Of a DNA stretch of 10,152 nt, positions 1 through 6,984 are shown piece by piece. The first letter of the stretch is position 1; the number at the start of each line of letters is the position of its first letter. The DNA is from DASZXJ01 sp035545895 (lineage in GTDB: Bacteria > Planctomycetota > Phycisphaerae > Tepidisphaerales > Tepidisphaeraceae). The notes under the pieces are model-generated. The model saw only the letters and a program-made list of their open reading frames with translations, was not told the DNA's origin and searched no databases. The position numbers were made by a program, and so were the translations under genes. The stretch lies in the NCBI GenBank assembly GCA_035545895.1, contig DASZXJ010000078.1, positions 1-10,152 on the forward strand, read 5' to 3'.

Positions 1-176
1 GCCGCGGCCCGACGCCCCGAATTGGCGAACGAGATCGGCGGCGGCTGCGCGACTTGGTCAAAGCCGAACCGCGAACCGGCGCAGCACTGGGACTGGCCGC
101 AGCCCACGGCTTCGCCAGCGTCACGGCTGCCGATGCACAGGGATGGTTCGAGAAATGCGGCTACTGTGTACACTGA
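1..176 (+). CDS. C-terminal fragment of a probable IS630-like transposase
   Basis: The frame starting at base 3 is open from the window edge to a TGA at 174-176. It ends in a basic helical stretch and then AADAQGWFEKCGYCVH. The D-x-x-GWF-x-x-CGY ending resembles C-termini of IS630-type DDE transposases from planctomycetes; this is recognition by memory of the family, not an alignment. The catalytic DDE residues would lie upstream of the window and cannot be seen. Frame 1 reads RRPELANEI up to about base 39, and frame 3 continues with RRRLRDLVKAE. Together these would make a natural basic helix, so a one- or two-base frameshift in the GC-rich run near 36-50 is possible and the copy may be dead. 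No terminal inverted repeat could be identified after the stop. The partner end is outside the window. It could also be the tail of an unrelated basic protein. Confidence 0.4.
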   Translation, partial: RGPTPRIGERDRRRLRDLVKAEPRTGAALGLAAAHGFASVTAADAQGWFEKCGYCVH

Positions 177-183
177 CCTGAAA

Positions 184-210
184 ACCGCTCTAGCGGAGCG
201 GTCCGTTTTA
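184..210. terminator. Bidirectional hairpin terminator between transposase tail and purF
   Basis: ACCGCTC (184-190) and GAGCGGT (196-202) form a perfect 7-bp stem with loop TAGCG. An A-run (181-184) lies on the left, which reads as a T-run directly after the stem on the minus strand. TTTT lies at 206-209 on the plus strand. The hairpin can therefore stop transcription of both convergent genes: the purF gene ends at 255 reading leftward, and the transposase fragment ends at 176 reading rightward. The geometry fits minus-strand (purF) termination best. Confidence 0.65.
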
Positions 211-254
211 TTCCGAGATCAGCTTATTGGACCTGGACCATGCTACGGATGGAG

Positions 255-1703
255 TCAAAACATCTTCAATTGATCGCGTTCAAAGCTGAACTTGGTGGTG
301 GGTTCATCAATCGGAACCTTGTATTGCCCGCTCCAGCAGGCAGTGCAGCAATCCTTGTCCGCAATTTTCGTGCACGCAAGCATGCCCTCGATCGACAGAT
401 ATGAAAGGCTGTCCACTTCGACGTAATCGCGGATCTGATCGACGGTCCGATTGTGTGCGATCAATTCGCCCCGGGTGGCGAAGTCGATTCCATAAAAACA
501 AGGATGACGGATCGGCGGGCATGAGACGCGCAGATGAATTTCCTTTGCGCCGGCATGACGCAGGGCGCGCATTTTCGAACGCGTGGTCGTGCCGCGAACA
601 ATGGAATCATCGACAACAATGATGCGCCGACCCTTCACCAGTTCGCCGATGATGTTGAGCTTCATTCCCACTGCGCGATCACGTTGAAGCTGGTCGGGCA
701 GAATGAACGTTCGTCCCACGAATCGGTTGGGAACGATTCCCTCTTCGAAAGGCAAGCCTGATTCCTTGGCAAATCCCAGCGCGGCGCTGCGGCCGGAGTC
801 GGGCATGGGCATGACACAGTCCGCCGGCACGACCGATTCTCGCGCAAGCTGCCGGCCCATCTCCTGGCGGACGATGTGCACGTTATTGCCGAATAAGATC
901 GACGCTGGGTTTGCGAAGTAGACGTGTTCGAATACGCAGCGAGCGCCTTCACCGGCCGGCAACTCAAACCGCCGGCTGGATATGCCGCTGTCGTCGATGC
1001 GAACGATCTCGCCCGGCTCAATCTCGCGCTCGTAAACCGCATCGACCGCATCGAAAGCGCAGGTTTCGCTGGCGACACACCACTGGCCCTGGCGGGTTCG
1101 TCCCAGCACCAGCGGCCGAATGCCCCACGGGTCGCGGCAGGCTTCCATCCGATCTTTGAACAAAAAGATCAGGCTATACGCGCCCTGCAAATGCTTTAAT
1201 ACGTGCGGCAGGGGGTCTGCCTTATCGACATGACTGGGTTTGGCCAGCAAATGCACGATGATTTCCGTGTCAGTTGTGCTTTGGAAGATGTGGCCGTGCT
1301 TTTCGTATTCCTGCCGAAGCAGTTTCGCGTTGATCAAATTGCCGTTATGCGCCACCGCGACGGGCCCGGCGATGTATTCGCGCAACAGCGGCTGGGCGTT
1401 GCAAAGCTTGCTCGAACCGGTGGTTGAATAACGCACATGCCCCACGCCGGCATGGCCGACGAGTTCTTCGCGAAGCATGCGCGGGGTAAAGACATGACTC
1501 ACCAGGCCCATCCCCGTGTGCCCGCGCAGGTCTGTGCCGTCTGAAACCGATATTCCCGCTGACTCCTGTCCCCGATGTTGCTGCGCAAAGATGCCCAGAT
1601 AGCAGATCTGCGCTGCCTGCGGCGTGCCCCAAATGCCGAACAGCCCACATTTCTCTTTCTTCTCAATTTCTTCTTCGTCGCACACTGGAAGGGGCAGACT
1701 CAA
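255..1703 (-). CDS. purF: Amidophosphoribosyltransferase (glutamine PRPP amidotransferase)
   Basis: Catalyses the first committed step of purine synthesis: PRPP + glutamine to phosphoribosylamine, in the cytosol. The 482-residue length is normal. Residues 1-18 form a propeptide that must be removed to expose the nucleophile Cys19 of KEKCGLFGIWG. The N-terminal Ntn glutaminase domain (19-about 250) shows QQHRGQES (41-48), RYSTTG (91-96) and HNGNL (119-123). The C-terminal phosphoribosyltransferase domain has the PRPP loop RIIVVDDSIVRGTTT (360-374). Cys256, Cys402, Cys453 and Cys456 match the four [4Fe-4S] ligands of the Bacillus subtilis-type enzyme, so this is the propeptide-plus-cluster class. 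The start is TTG at 1701-1703, chosen because GGAG lies 7 bases upstream and an in-frame TAA (1728-1730) closes the frame just above. No ATG is available before Cys19. It stands alone here, divergent from sucD, and its leader carries possible attenuator hairpins. Identity is secure. Confidence 0.97.
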   Translation of the reverse strand: MSLPLPVCDEEEIEKKEKCGLFGIWGTPQAAQICYLGIFAQQHRGQESAGISVSDGTDLRGHTGMGLVSHVFTPRMLREELVGHAGVGHVRYSTTGSSKLCNAQPLLREYIAGPVAVAHNGNLINAKLLRQEYEKHGHIFQSTTDTEIIVHLLAKPSHVDKADPLPHVLKHLQGAYSLIFLFKDRMEACRDPWGIRPLVLGRTRQGQWCVASETCAFDAVDAVYEREIEPGEIVRIDDSGISSRRFELPAGEGARCVFEHVYFANPASILFGNNVHIVRQEMGRQLARESVVPADCVMPMPDSGRSAALGFAKESGLPFEEGIVPNRFVGRTFILPDQLQRDRAVGMKLNIIGELVKGRRIIVVDDSIVRGTTTRSKMRALRHAGAKEIHLRVSCPPIRHPCFYGIDFATRGELIAHNRTVDQIRDYVEVDSLSYLSIEGMLACTKIADKDCCTACWSGQYKVPIDEPTTKFSFERDQLKMF

Positions 1704-1710
1704 GGGAATA

Positions 1711-1714
1711 CTCC
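1711..1714 (-). promoter_or_regulatory. Shine-Dalgarno site fixing the TTG start of purF
   Basis: On the minus strand GGAG lies 7 bases before TTG (1703-1701). The only other in-frame candidates are ATT at 1709-1707 and GTG six codons inside the gene, and neither has a comparable site. This supports the rare TTG start. Confidence 0.6.
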
Positions 1715-1803
1715 GGCAAAAGCAATTTTAGGCACAGCGATGGTTTGGATCAGGGATCAAGAGTGCAGGATAGTACGGCAAGGGAGGGTGGTCAACCTTC
1801 AAG

Positions 1804-1852
1804 AAAAAGCCCACGCCTTTGCCGTGGGAAACGGTTAAAAGCGATACCGTTT
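1804..1852 (-). promoter_or_regulatory. Tandem hairpins plus U-run in the purF leader (possible attenuator)
   Basis: Read on the minus strand, AAACGGT (1852-1846) pairs with ACCGTTT (1835-1829) around a 10-base loop. Directly next to it, CCCACG (1828-1823) pairs with CGTGGG (1815-1810) around a 7-base loop, and is followed by C then TTTTT (1808-1804). This is the shape of an intrinsic terminator preceded by a second stem, about 100 bases ahead of the purF start. No gene on the minus strand lies upstream that would need terminating, so leader attenuation of purF is the likeliest role. I do not recognise a known purine riboswitch core. The same region forms the upstream part of sucD's promoter on the other strand. 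Confidence 0.5.
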
Positions 1853-1888
1853 GCCAGCAAAGCAGCGCTCAAGTAATGTCAGACGCCT

Positions 1889-2794
<906 letters not shown>

Positions 2795-2802
2795 CAACTC
2801 GC

Positions 2803-2873
2803 AAGCCCGGCCCCTCAGGGCCGGGGCTCCGAGCGCTCAATTCAAGTGCTCCCGGCCCTGAAGGGCCGGGCTT
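2803..2873. repeat. Inverted pair of GC-rich palindromes (REPIN-like element)
   Basis: Two near-identical palindromes lie head to head just after sucD. The left (2804-2828) pairs AGCCCGGCCC with GGGCCGGGGCT with one bulged G. The right (2851-2870) is a perfect CCCGGCCC-TGAA-GGGCCGGG. The left unit is almost the reverse complement of the right one, so the whole 70 bases can fold into one long stem of about 23 bp around a central segment. That segment contains the perfect palindrome GAGCGCTC (2831-2838). This arrangement resembles REP doublets (REPINs). It may also help end sucD transcription or protect its mRNA 3' end, although no long T-run follows. Confidence 0.6.
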
Positions 2874-2893
2874 TGCGATTCCTGTCAATGACC

Positions 2894-2897
2894 GGAG
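2894..2897 (+). promoter_or_regulatory. Shine-Dalgarno site selecting the 2903 start
   Basis: GGAG lies 5 bases before ATG 2903. Two earlier in-frame ATGs (2846 and 2888) lack such a site, and the 2846 start would translate through the palindromic repeat. Confidence 0.6.
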
Positions 2898-2902
2898 AAA
2901 TC

Positions 2903-3142
2903 ATGCCTGCCACCGAAGAGGAAATGAAGAAAGCGCTCAAAGCGTTCAAGAAGCGTCTCAAACTCACCCAGCTCGAAGAAGATTCTCGCCTGGGACATTC
3001 TCCGCTGACTGGTTCAAAGACCAAGATCATTTCAATTCAGCCGCCCGCCGGTTTCGGCAAGGAGGTTTGGGAGGAATTGGCCGACAAGGGATTTCTAACA
3101 CGCGACGGGATCGGTTTCTTCGCCCTCGTGCCGGGCAAGTAA
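2903..3142 (+). CDS. Small conserved-looking protein of unknown function (79 residues)
   Basis: A 79-residue soluble protein with no signal peptide or membrane segment. Residues 4-20 form a strongly charged amphipathic helix (TEEEMKKALKAFKKRLK). It is followed by LEEDSRLGHSPLTG (25-37), a short beta-like stretch KIISIQPPAGF (41-51), a helix around EVWEELADKG (54-63) and a final GIGFFALVPG (69-78). The strand-helix-hairpin ending resembles a small winged-helix-like fold, but that is only an impression. I recall similar short proteins of unknown function annotated in planctomycete genomes, with the pattern helix, DSRLG, IQPP, EVW-EL. It sits 108 bases after sucD and 48 bases before the ORF6N gene, on the same strand. 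No function can be assigned. Composition matches the host genes, unlike its downstream neighbour. Confidence 0.75.
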   Translation: MPATEEEMKKALKAFKKRLKLTQLEEDSRLGHSPLTGSKTKIISIQPPAGFGKEVWEELADKGFLTRDGIGFFALVPGK

Positions 3143-3178
3143 AATGCTCTGATGGGCCGTGTTTGTTGTCACTATTTC

Positions 3179-3182
3179 GGAG
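3179..3182 (+). promoter_or_regulatory. Shine-Dalgarno site selecting the 3191 start
   Basis: GGAG with an 8-base spacer precedes ATG 3191. The alternative in-frame ATG at 3152 would add 13 residues unlike the family and lacks a clear site. Confidence 0.55.
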
Positions 3183-3190
3183 ACGTTGAT

Positions 3191-3730
3191 ATGGCACAAG
3201 ATTCAGTGATGCCGCCGGAGCGAATCGAGAAGCGTATTCTGCTTATACGAAATGAAAAAGTGCTATTGGATTCGGATTTGGCGGACATGTACGACGTTGC
3301 CACTAAAGCGCTCAATCAAGCTGTAAAGCGAAATATTGAACGATTTCCTGCAGATTTTATGTTTCAATTGACGCTGGCTGAGAAGAATCAGGTGGTCACA
3401 AATTGTGACCACCTTGCAAAGCTCAAGTTCGCGTCTAAGTTACCATATGCTTTTACAGAGCAGGGCGTTGCCATGCTTTCCAGCGCTTTACGCAGCCCAC
3501 GCGCTGTTCAGGTCAATGTTCAAATTATGCGTACTTTTGTCCGCTTGCGGCAAATACTGGCGTCCAACGCCGCCCTGGCTCGCAAACTTGATCAATTGGA
3601 GAAAAAGTACGATCAAAGGTTTAAGGTCGTGTTTGATGCGATACGAACGCTCGCATCCGATAGCGAAATGGAAAAAGCAGAAAGATCCCGCAAGCGCATT
3701 GGCTACCATTCTGAAGTCGCTTCTGATTAA
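3191..3730 (+). CDS. ORF6N (KilA-N-like) domain DNA-binding protein
   Basis: A 179-residue protein. Residues 11-100 match the ORF6N domain: IEKRILLIRNEKVLLDSDLA, then the helix KALNQAVKRNIERFPADFMF (39-58), and the typical LPYAFTEQGVAMLSSAL (84-100). The next part VNVQIMRTFVRLRQ (108-121) is usual for the family. Residues 120-150 are a heptad-rich probable coiled coil for self-association, and the short tail has the common KRIGYH signature. ORF6N domains occur in phage antirepressor-like proteins and as free-standing chromosomal genes, and are thought to bind DNA; the cellular role is unknown. The gene is visibly richer in A/T and A/T-ending codons than its neighbours, suggesting recent transfer. 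No integrase, attachment site or other phage gene is nearby. The family's usual SQFGTSSWGG-type loop is replaced by VTNCDHLAKLKFAS, a variation seen in family members. Confidence 0.88.
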   Translation: MAQDSVMPPERIEKRILLIRNEKVLLDSDLADMYDVATKALNQAVKRNIERFPADFMFQLTLAEKNQVVTNCDHLAKLKFASKLPYAFTEQGVAMLSSALRSPRAVQVNVQIMRTFVRLRQILASNAALARKLDQLEKKYDQRFKVVFDAIRTLASDSEMEKAERSRKRIGYHSEVASD

Positions 3731-3874
3731 ATCTTATTGGACTGAGAATAACACCCCAATACAGTTCTTATCTCTTCCCTAAACCATCCATCTTAACTCG
3801 CCGATTCCAACTACAGGCATTCCGCGTTAGGATGTGTTCAACCACCGCGGGGTCCTGAAAGGCTTTCGGAACCC

Positions 3875-5284
3875 ATGCGCCACTATGACTTAGCTGTTAT
3901 TGGAACCGGCCCGGCCGGGCAAAAGGCTGCCATTCAGGCGGCCAAGCTCGGTAAATCCGTCGCCATTATCGAGAAGAACGCCTCGCTCGGCGGCGCAGCG
4001 ATCAACACCGGCACGGTTCCGTCCAAAGCGCTGCGCGAAGCAGTCATGCACCTCACTGGCGCATCGAAGCGCGGAATTTTTGGCGAGAGCTATCGCGTTA
4101 AACGAAACATCACCATTGCCGACCTCATTTACGTCTCGCAGCAGGTCATTCATCACGAACGCGAACTCATTCGCACGCATTTTGACAGCAACAATGTCGA
4201 TCTGGTGTTCGGCGCCGCTGAATTCGCTTCGCCGAAAACATTGCGCATCGAGCGCCCGGACGATTTTGAAATCGTCTCAGCCGACAATTTCCTGGTCGCG
4301 ACCGGCACTCGCCCGGCCACGCCAACACATGTGCCGTTTGATGATAAAACCGTTTTTACTTCCGATGGCTTGCTCAAGCTCGATCATCTGCCCAAGACGA
4401 TGATCATCGTTGGAGGCGGCGTCATCGGCGTCGAATACGCCTGCATGATGGCAACCCTCGGCGTGAAGGTAACTCTCATCGAAGGCCGCAACGAAGTGCT
4501 CGGCTTCCTCGATCACGAGATCACCGAAGCCTTCCAGTATCAGATGCGCCGAATGGGCATGACGCTTCGCCTGGGCGAAAAAGTCGCCGCCATCGAGCAT
4601 ATCGCGCCCAGCGGCAACGGTCACAGCGTGCCGAATGTTCGCGCGATCCTGGAATCGGGCAAGCACATTCAAGCGGAAACCTTGCTTTACGCGGTTGGTC
4701 GTCAAGGCACAACCGTCGCGCTCGGTTTGGATAAAGCCGGTCTGGCCGCTGATGATCGCGAGCGACTCAAGGTCAATGGAAATTACCAGACCACCGTGCC
4801 GCACATTTACGCCGCTGGCGATGTGATCGGTTTCCCTGCGCTTGCTTCCACCGCAATGGAACAGGGCCGTCTGTCGGTCTGCCACATGTTCGGCGTGCAG
4901 ACCTGCTCAATCCCCGAACTGTTTCCGTTCGGCATTTACGCGATCCCCGAAATTTCAATGGTCGGCAAAACGGAGAAACAGCTTACCGAAGCCGGTATTC
5001 CCTATGAAGCCGGCGTTGCGCTCTACAAGGAACTGGCTCGCGGGCAACTCCTTGGCGATATGGATGGCATGCTCAAGCTGTTGATCCATCAGGAAAATCA
5101 CACAATTCTTGGCGTGCACGCCATTGGCTCAGGCGCGACAGAACTGATCCACATCGGCCAGGCCGTCATGGCGCTGGGCGGCAAGGTCGATTTCTTCGTC
5201 AACAATGTCTTCAACTTCCCCACTTTGGCCGAGGCCTACCGCGTGGCGGCTTTGAACGGAATCAATAAGCTCCGACACGTTTAA
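3875..5284 (+). CDS. sthA: Soluble (Si-specific) NAD(P)+ transhydrogenase
   Basis: A soluble FAD enzyme passing hydride between NADPH and NAD+, balancing the two nicotinamide pools. The 469 residues are the normal length. The FAD-binding GTGPAG (10-15), the second dinucleotide motif VGGGVIGVE (179-187) and the FAD-contacting YAAGDVIG (312-319) place it in the dihydrolipoamide dehydrogenase-like flavoprotein family. The segment that carries the redox CxxxxC in relatives reads GGAAINTGTVPSKALRE (39-55), with Ala42 and Thr47 at the two Cys positions. The C-terminal HPT motif is NFPT (447-450). Loss of both the disulfide and the His is expected for SthA and rules out dithiol oxidoreductases. Family hallmarks IPEISMVGKTEKQLT (357-371) and FPTLAEAYRVAALNG (448-462) support the call. 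Upstream spacing is 144 bases; a very weak TTGGAC-N17-TACAGT pair lies at 3737-3765, and no strong ribosome-binding site is visible. Its last 23 bases overlap the convergent DUF72 gene. Confidence 0.93.
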   Translation: MRHYDLAVIGTGPAGQKAAIQAAKLGKSVAIIEKNASLGGAAINTGTVPSKALREAVMHLTGASKRGIFGESYRVKRNITIADLIYVSQQVIHHERELIRTHFDSNNVDLVFGAAEFASPKTLRIERPDDFEIVSADNFLVATGTRPATPTHVPFDDKTVFTSDGLLKLDHLPKTMIIVGGGVIGVEYACMMATLGVKVTLIEGRNEVLGFLDHEITEAFQYQMRRMGMTLRLGEKVAAIEHIAPSGNGHSVPNVRAILESGKHIQAETLLYAVGRQGTTVALGLDKAGLAADDRERLKVNGNYQTTVPHIYAAGDVIGFPALASTAMEQGRLSVCHMFGVQTCSIPELFPFGIYAIPEISMVGKTEKQLTEAGIPYEAGVALYKELARGQLLGDMDGMLKLLIHQENHTILGVHAIGSGATELIHIGQAVMALGGKVDFFVNNVFNFPTLAEAYRVAALNGINKLRHV

Positions 5285-6179
5285 TGTCCTGCGGGGGTTC
5301 GATCTTCAGGCCCAGGCGTTTGGCGAGATTTATCGCGTCAAAAGGCGCATGAACTTTTGCATCATTGTCGAAATAGACATACACATCGCGGCCTTTTGCC
5401 ATGCGCGATGACTTTTTCGCTACTCGACGCGCATCGCGTGGCTCGGTGCCGCTTCGCCATTTTTTGATTCGAGCTTCCCATCGATCCAGCGCGGCTTCAG
5501 AATATCCGCTTACATAGAGTTCCTCGTCGCCATGTAATCGCAAATAGACAAAATCGGCTGTGATATCCTCGATGTATGGAAACCTCCGCGCGGTGTCCGC
5601 GATGACCAATGAGATATTGAATTCCCCTAGCAGTTCGATGAATTTCGGCGTAAGAAACGATTCATGCCGGAATTCCACGGCATGACGCATCGGCCGGTTC
5701 GCGTCCGTCTTTGTTTCGCTCCGTCCGCGAAGTAGTTTGGAGTGATGTTTGGCGATCGTGGCGGCTTCTCGCGTATTCCGCGGCAGTTTCTTAAAGAATG
5801 CCCGAAACAGATCGGCGTCGAATTTGAAATTCGGCGAAAACTGCCAAAGAATCGGCCCCAACTTTTCCCGCAATCGCAACACGCCCGATGCAAAATAATT
5901 TGCGATTGCATCATCGGCTTCGCGTAAACGCTTCATATGCGTGATGTATCGCCCGCCTTTCAGCGAGAAAACAAAATCATCAGGCGTTTGCTCGTACCAG
6001 GTTTGATAACTGCTCGGGCGTTGCAGCGAATAAAATGAACCGTTGATTTCAATCGAATTGAGACATCGTGAAGCGTAAGACAGCTCGTTCTTTTGCGTCA
6101 AACCCTTCGGATAAAACGTCCCGCGCCACGGGGTATATCGCCAGCCGGAAATTCCGATCCGCGTTTGAGGCATGTTCAT
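5262..6179 (-). CDS. DUF72 family protein (YecE-like TIM barrel)
   Basis: A 305-residue protein of the DUF72/YecE family, whose biochemical role is not established. Family signatures run in order: GISGWRYTPWRGTFYP (9-24), EINGSFYSLQ (44-53), FSLKGGRYITHMKRL (71-85), GPILWQFSPNF (108-118), AVEFRHESF (167-175), YLRLHG (212-217) and YVYFDNDAKVHAPFDAINL (267-285). The conserved Glu, Arg and His residues on barrel strands suggest an enzyme or a nucleic-acid-related function, unproven. The start ATG 6179 lies one base after the stop of the upstream dehydrogenase gene. A second ATG two codons later (6173) is an equally possible start. Neither has a good ribosome-binding site, so translation is probably coupled to the dehydrogenase. 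Its 3' end overlaps sthA by 23 bases. A basic segment at 239-263 is more Lys/Arg rich than the rest. Confidence 0.9.
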   Translation of the reverse strand: MNMPQTRIGISGWRYTPWRGTFYPKGLTQKNELSYASRCLNSIEINGSFYSLQRPSSYQTWYEQTPDDFVFSLKGGRYITHMKRLREADDAIANYFASGVLRLREKLGPILWQFSPNFKFDADLFRAFFKKLPRNTREAATIAKHHSKLLRGRSETKTDANRPMRHAVEFRHESFLTPKFIELLGEFNISLVIADTARRFPYIEDITADFVYLRLHGDEELYVSGYSEAALDRWEARIKKWRSGTEPRDARRVAKKSSRMAKGRDVYVYFDNDAKVHAPFDAINLAKRLGLKIEPPQDIKRVGAY

Positions 6180-6180
6180 T

Positions 6181-6891
6181 CTAGCGCGGTTTGATCAACA
6201 ACTCCTCGATCATTGCCCGGGCGGGCATTTCGATCGCGAGGATGGCGCATTGCGCAATATCTTCGGGCTGCAACATCGCCGCCCGCTGACTCGCATTGGG
6301 AGGGGCGGGGCGCTGTTCGAGAAATGGTGTGTCAATGTCTCCAGGAAAGATGGCACATGCGCGAATGCCGTTGCCGCGTTCTTCGGCATTGATGGATTGA
6401 TTCAGTCCTCGCAATCCGGCCTTGGAAGAGGAATATCCGCCGCCCGCCTTGGCGCTGGCGTTCAGGGCTGAATCGGAAACGATGTTGATGATCGTCCCGA
6501 CGCCGATTTGGCGCATCATCGGTAAGAACTGATGAACGCAGACGAATGCGCCGACCAGGTTTACTTCGATCATCCGTCGAAAATCGGCGATGGACAATTC
6601 CTTCAAACTTCGTTTGGGAATATTCAATCCAGCATTATTGACCAATACGCTGGGAGCACCGAGTTGCGTCTTTACCGCTTGCGCCATCGCGACGGTCTGC
6701 TTTTCGTCGGCGACATCGCATTCAAACGGCAACAGCCGGCCGGTGGTTTTTCCCGCCTTGGCGATGACTTCATCAAGCGTTGTTCGTCGCCGGCCAATCA
6801 GCGCGACGTCCCAGCCGCGCTGGGCGAGCATCAGCACGATCGCACGGCCCACGCCGCTGCCGGCGCCGGTGACAACTGCCAAATTGGACAT
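6181..6891 (-). CDS. Short-chain dehydrogenase/reductase (classical SDR)
   Basis: A 236-residue cytosolic NAD(P)-dependent oxidoreductase of the classical SDR family. It has the cofactor motif TGAGSGVG (8-15), CDV (58-60), NNAG (85-88), Asn111, the catalytic Ser139 (in NIVSDSA) and YSSSK with Tyr153 and Lys157. The segment FPGDIDTPFL (182-191) is the usual region after the active site. An Arg-rich stretch at 34-36 (GRRR) after the second beta strand favours NADP(H) over NAD(H). The substrate cannot be read from sequence; 3-oxoacyl and sugar-alcohol reductases share this layout. The start is well supported by GGAGG (6902-6898) six bases upstream. It is the first gene of a two-gene unit with the DUF72 gene and is divergent from the OYE-type gene across 93 bases, so both promoters must lie in 6892-6984. 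Confidence 0.92.
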   Translation of the reverse strand: MSNLAVVTGAGSGVGRAIVLMLAQRGWDVALIGRRRTTLDEVIAKAGKTTGRLLPFECDVADEKQTVAMAQAVKTQLGAPSVLVNNAGLNIPKRSLKELSIADFRRMIEVNLVGAFVCVHQFLPMMRQIGVGTIINIVSDSALNASAKAGGGYSSSKAGLRGLNQSINAEERGNGIRACAIFPGDIDTPFLEQRPAPPNASQRAAMLQPEDIAQCAILAIEMPARAMIEELLIKPR

Positions 6892-6984
6892 GAAAATCCT
6901 CCGAAATTAACGCAGCCCTCCGGGTTGCCCGTTGCATGGCGGTGAGTTTACCGGATTCGTGGTTATGATGCTTCACATCTCAAA

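Noticed and set aside
22..273. An 83-codon plus-strand open frame starting near the left edge
   Set aside because: Composition is unlike a real protein, it reads through the terminator hairpin and into purF's end, and frame 3 in the same place gives a more family-like tail.
2846..2902. Upstream in-frame extension of the 79-residue protein
   Set aside because: It would translate the palindromic repeat, lacks a ribosome-binding site, and the ATG at 2903 has a good one.
3737..3765. A sigma-70-like promoter TTGGAC-N17-TACAGT ahead of sthA
   Set aside because: Spacing is ideal but both boxes match the consensus poorly, so it is not listed as a feature.
4277..4885. A 202-codon minus-strand open frame antisense to sthA
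   Set aside because: Shadow of sthA, with no motif or ribosome-binding site.
3875..5284. sthA as a dihydrolipoamide dehydrogenase or mercuric reductase
   Set aside because: Both redox cysteines and the C-terminal catalytic His are absent, and the sequence follows SthA in its distinctive C-terminal motifs.
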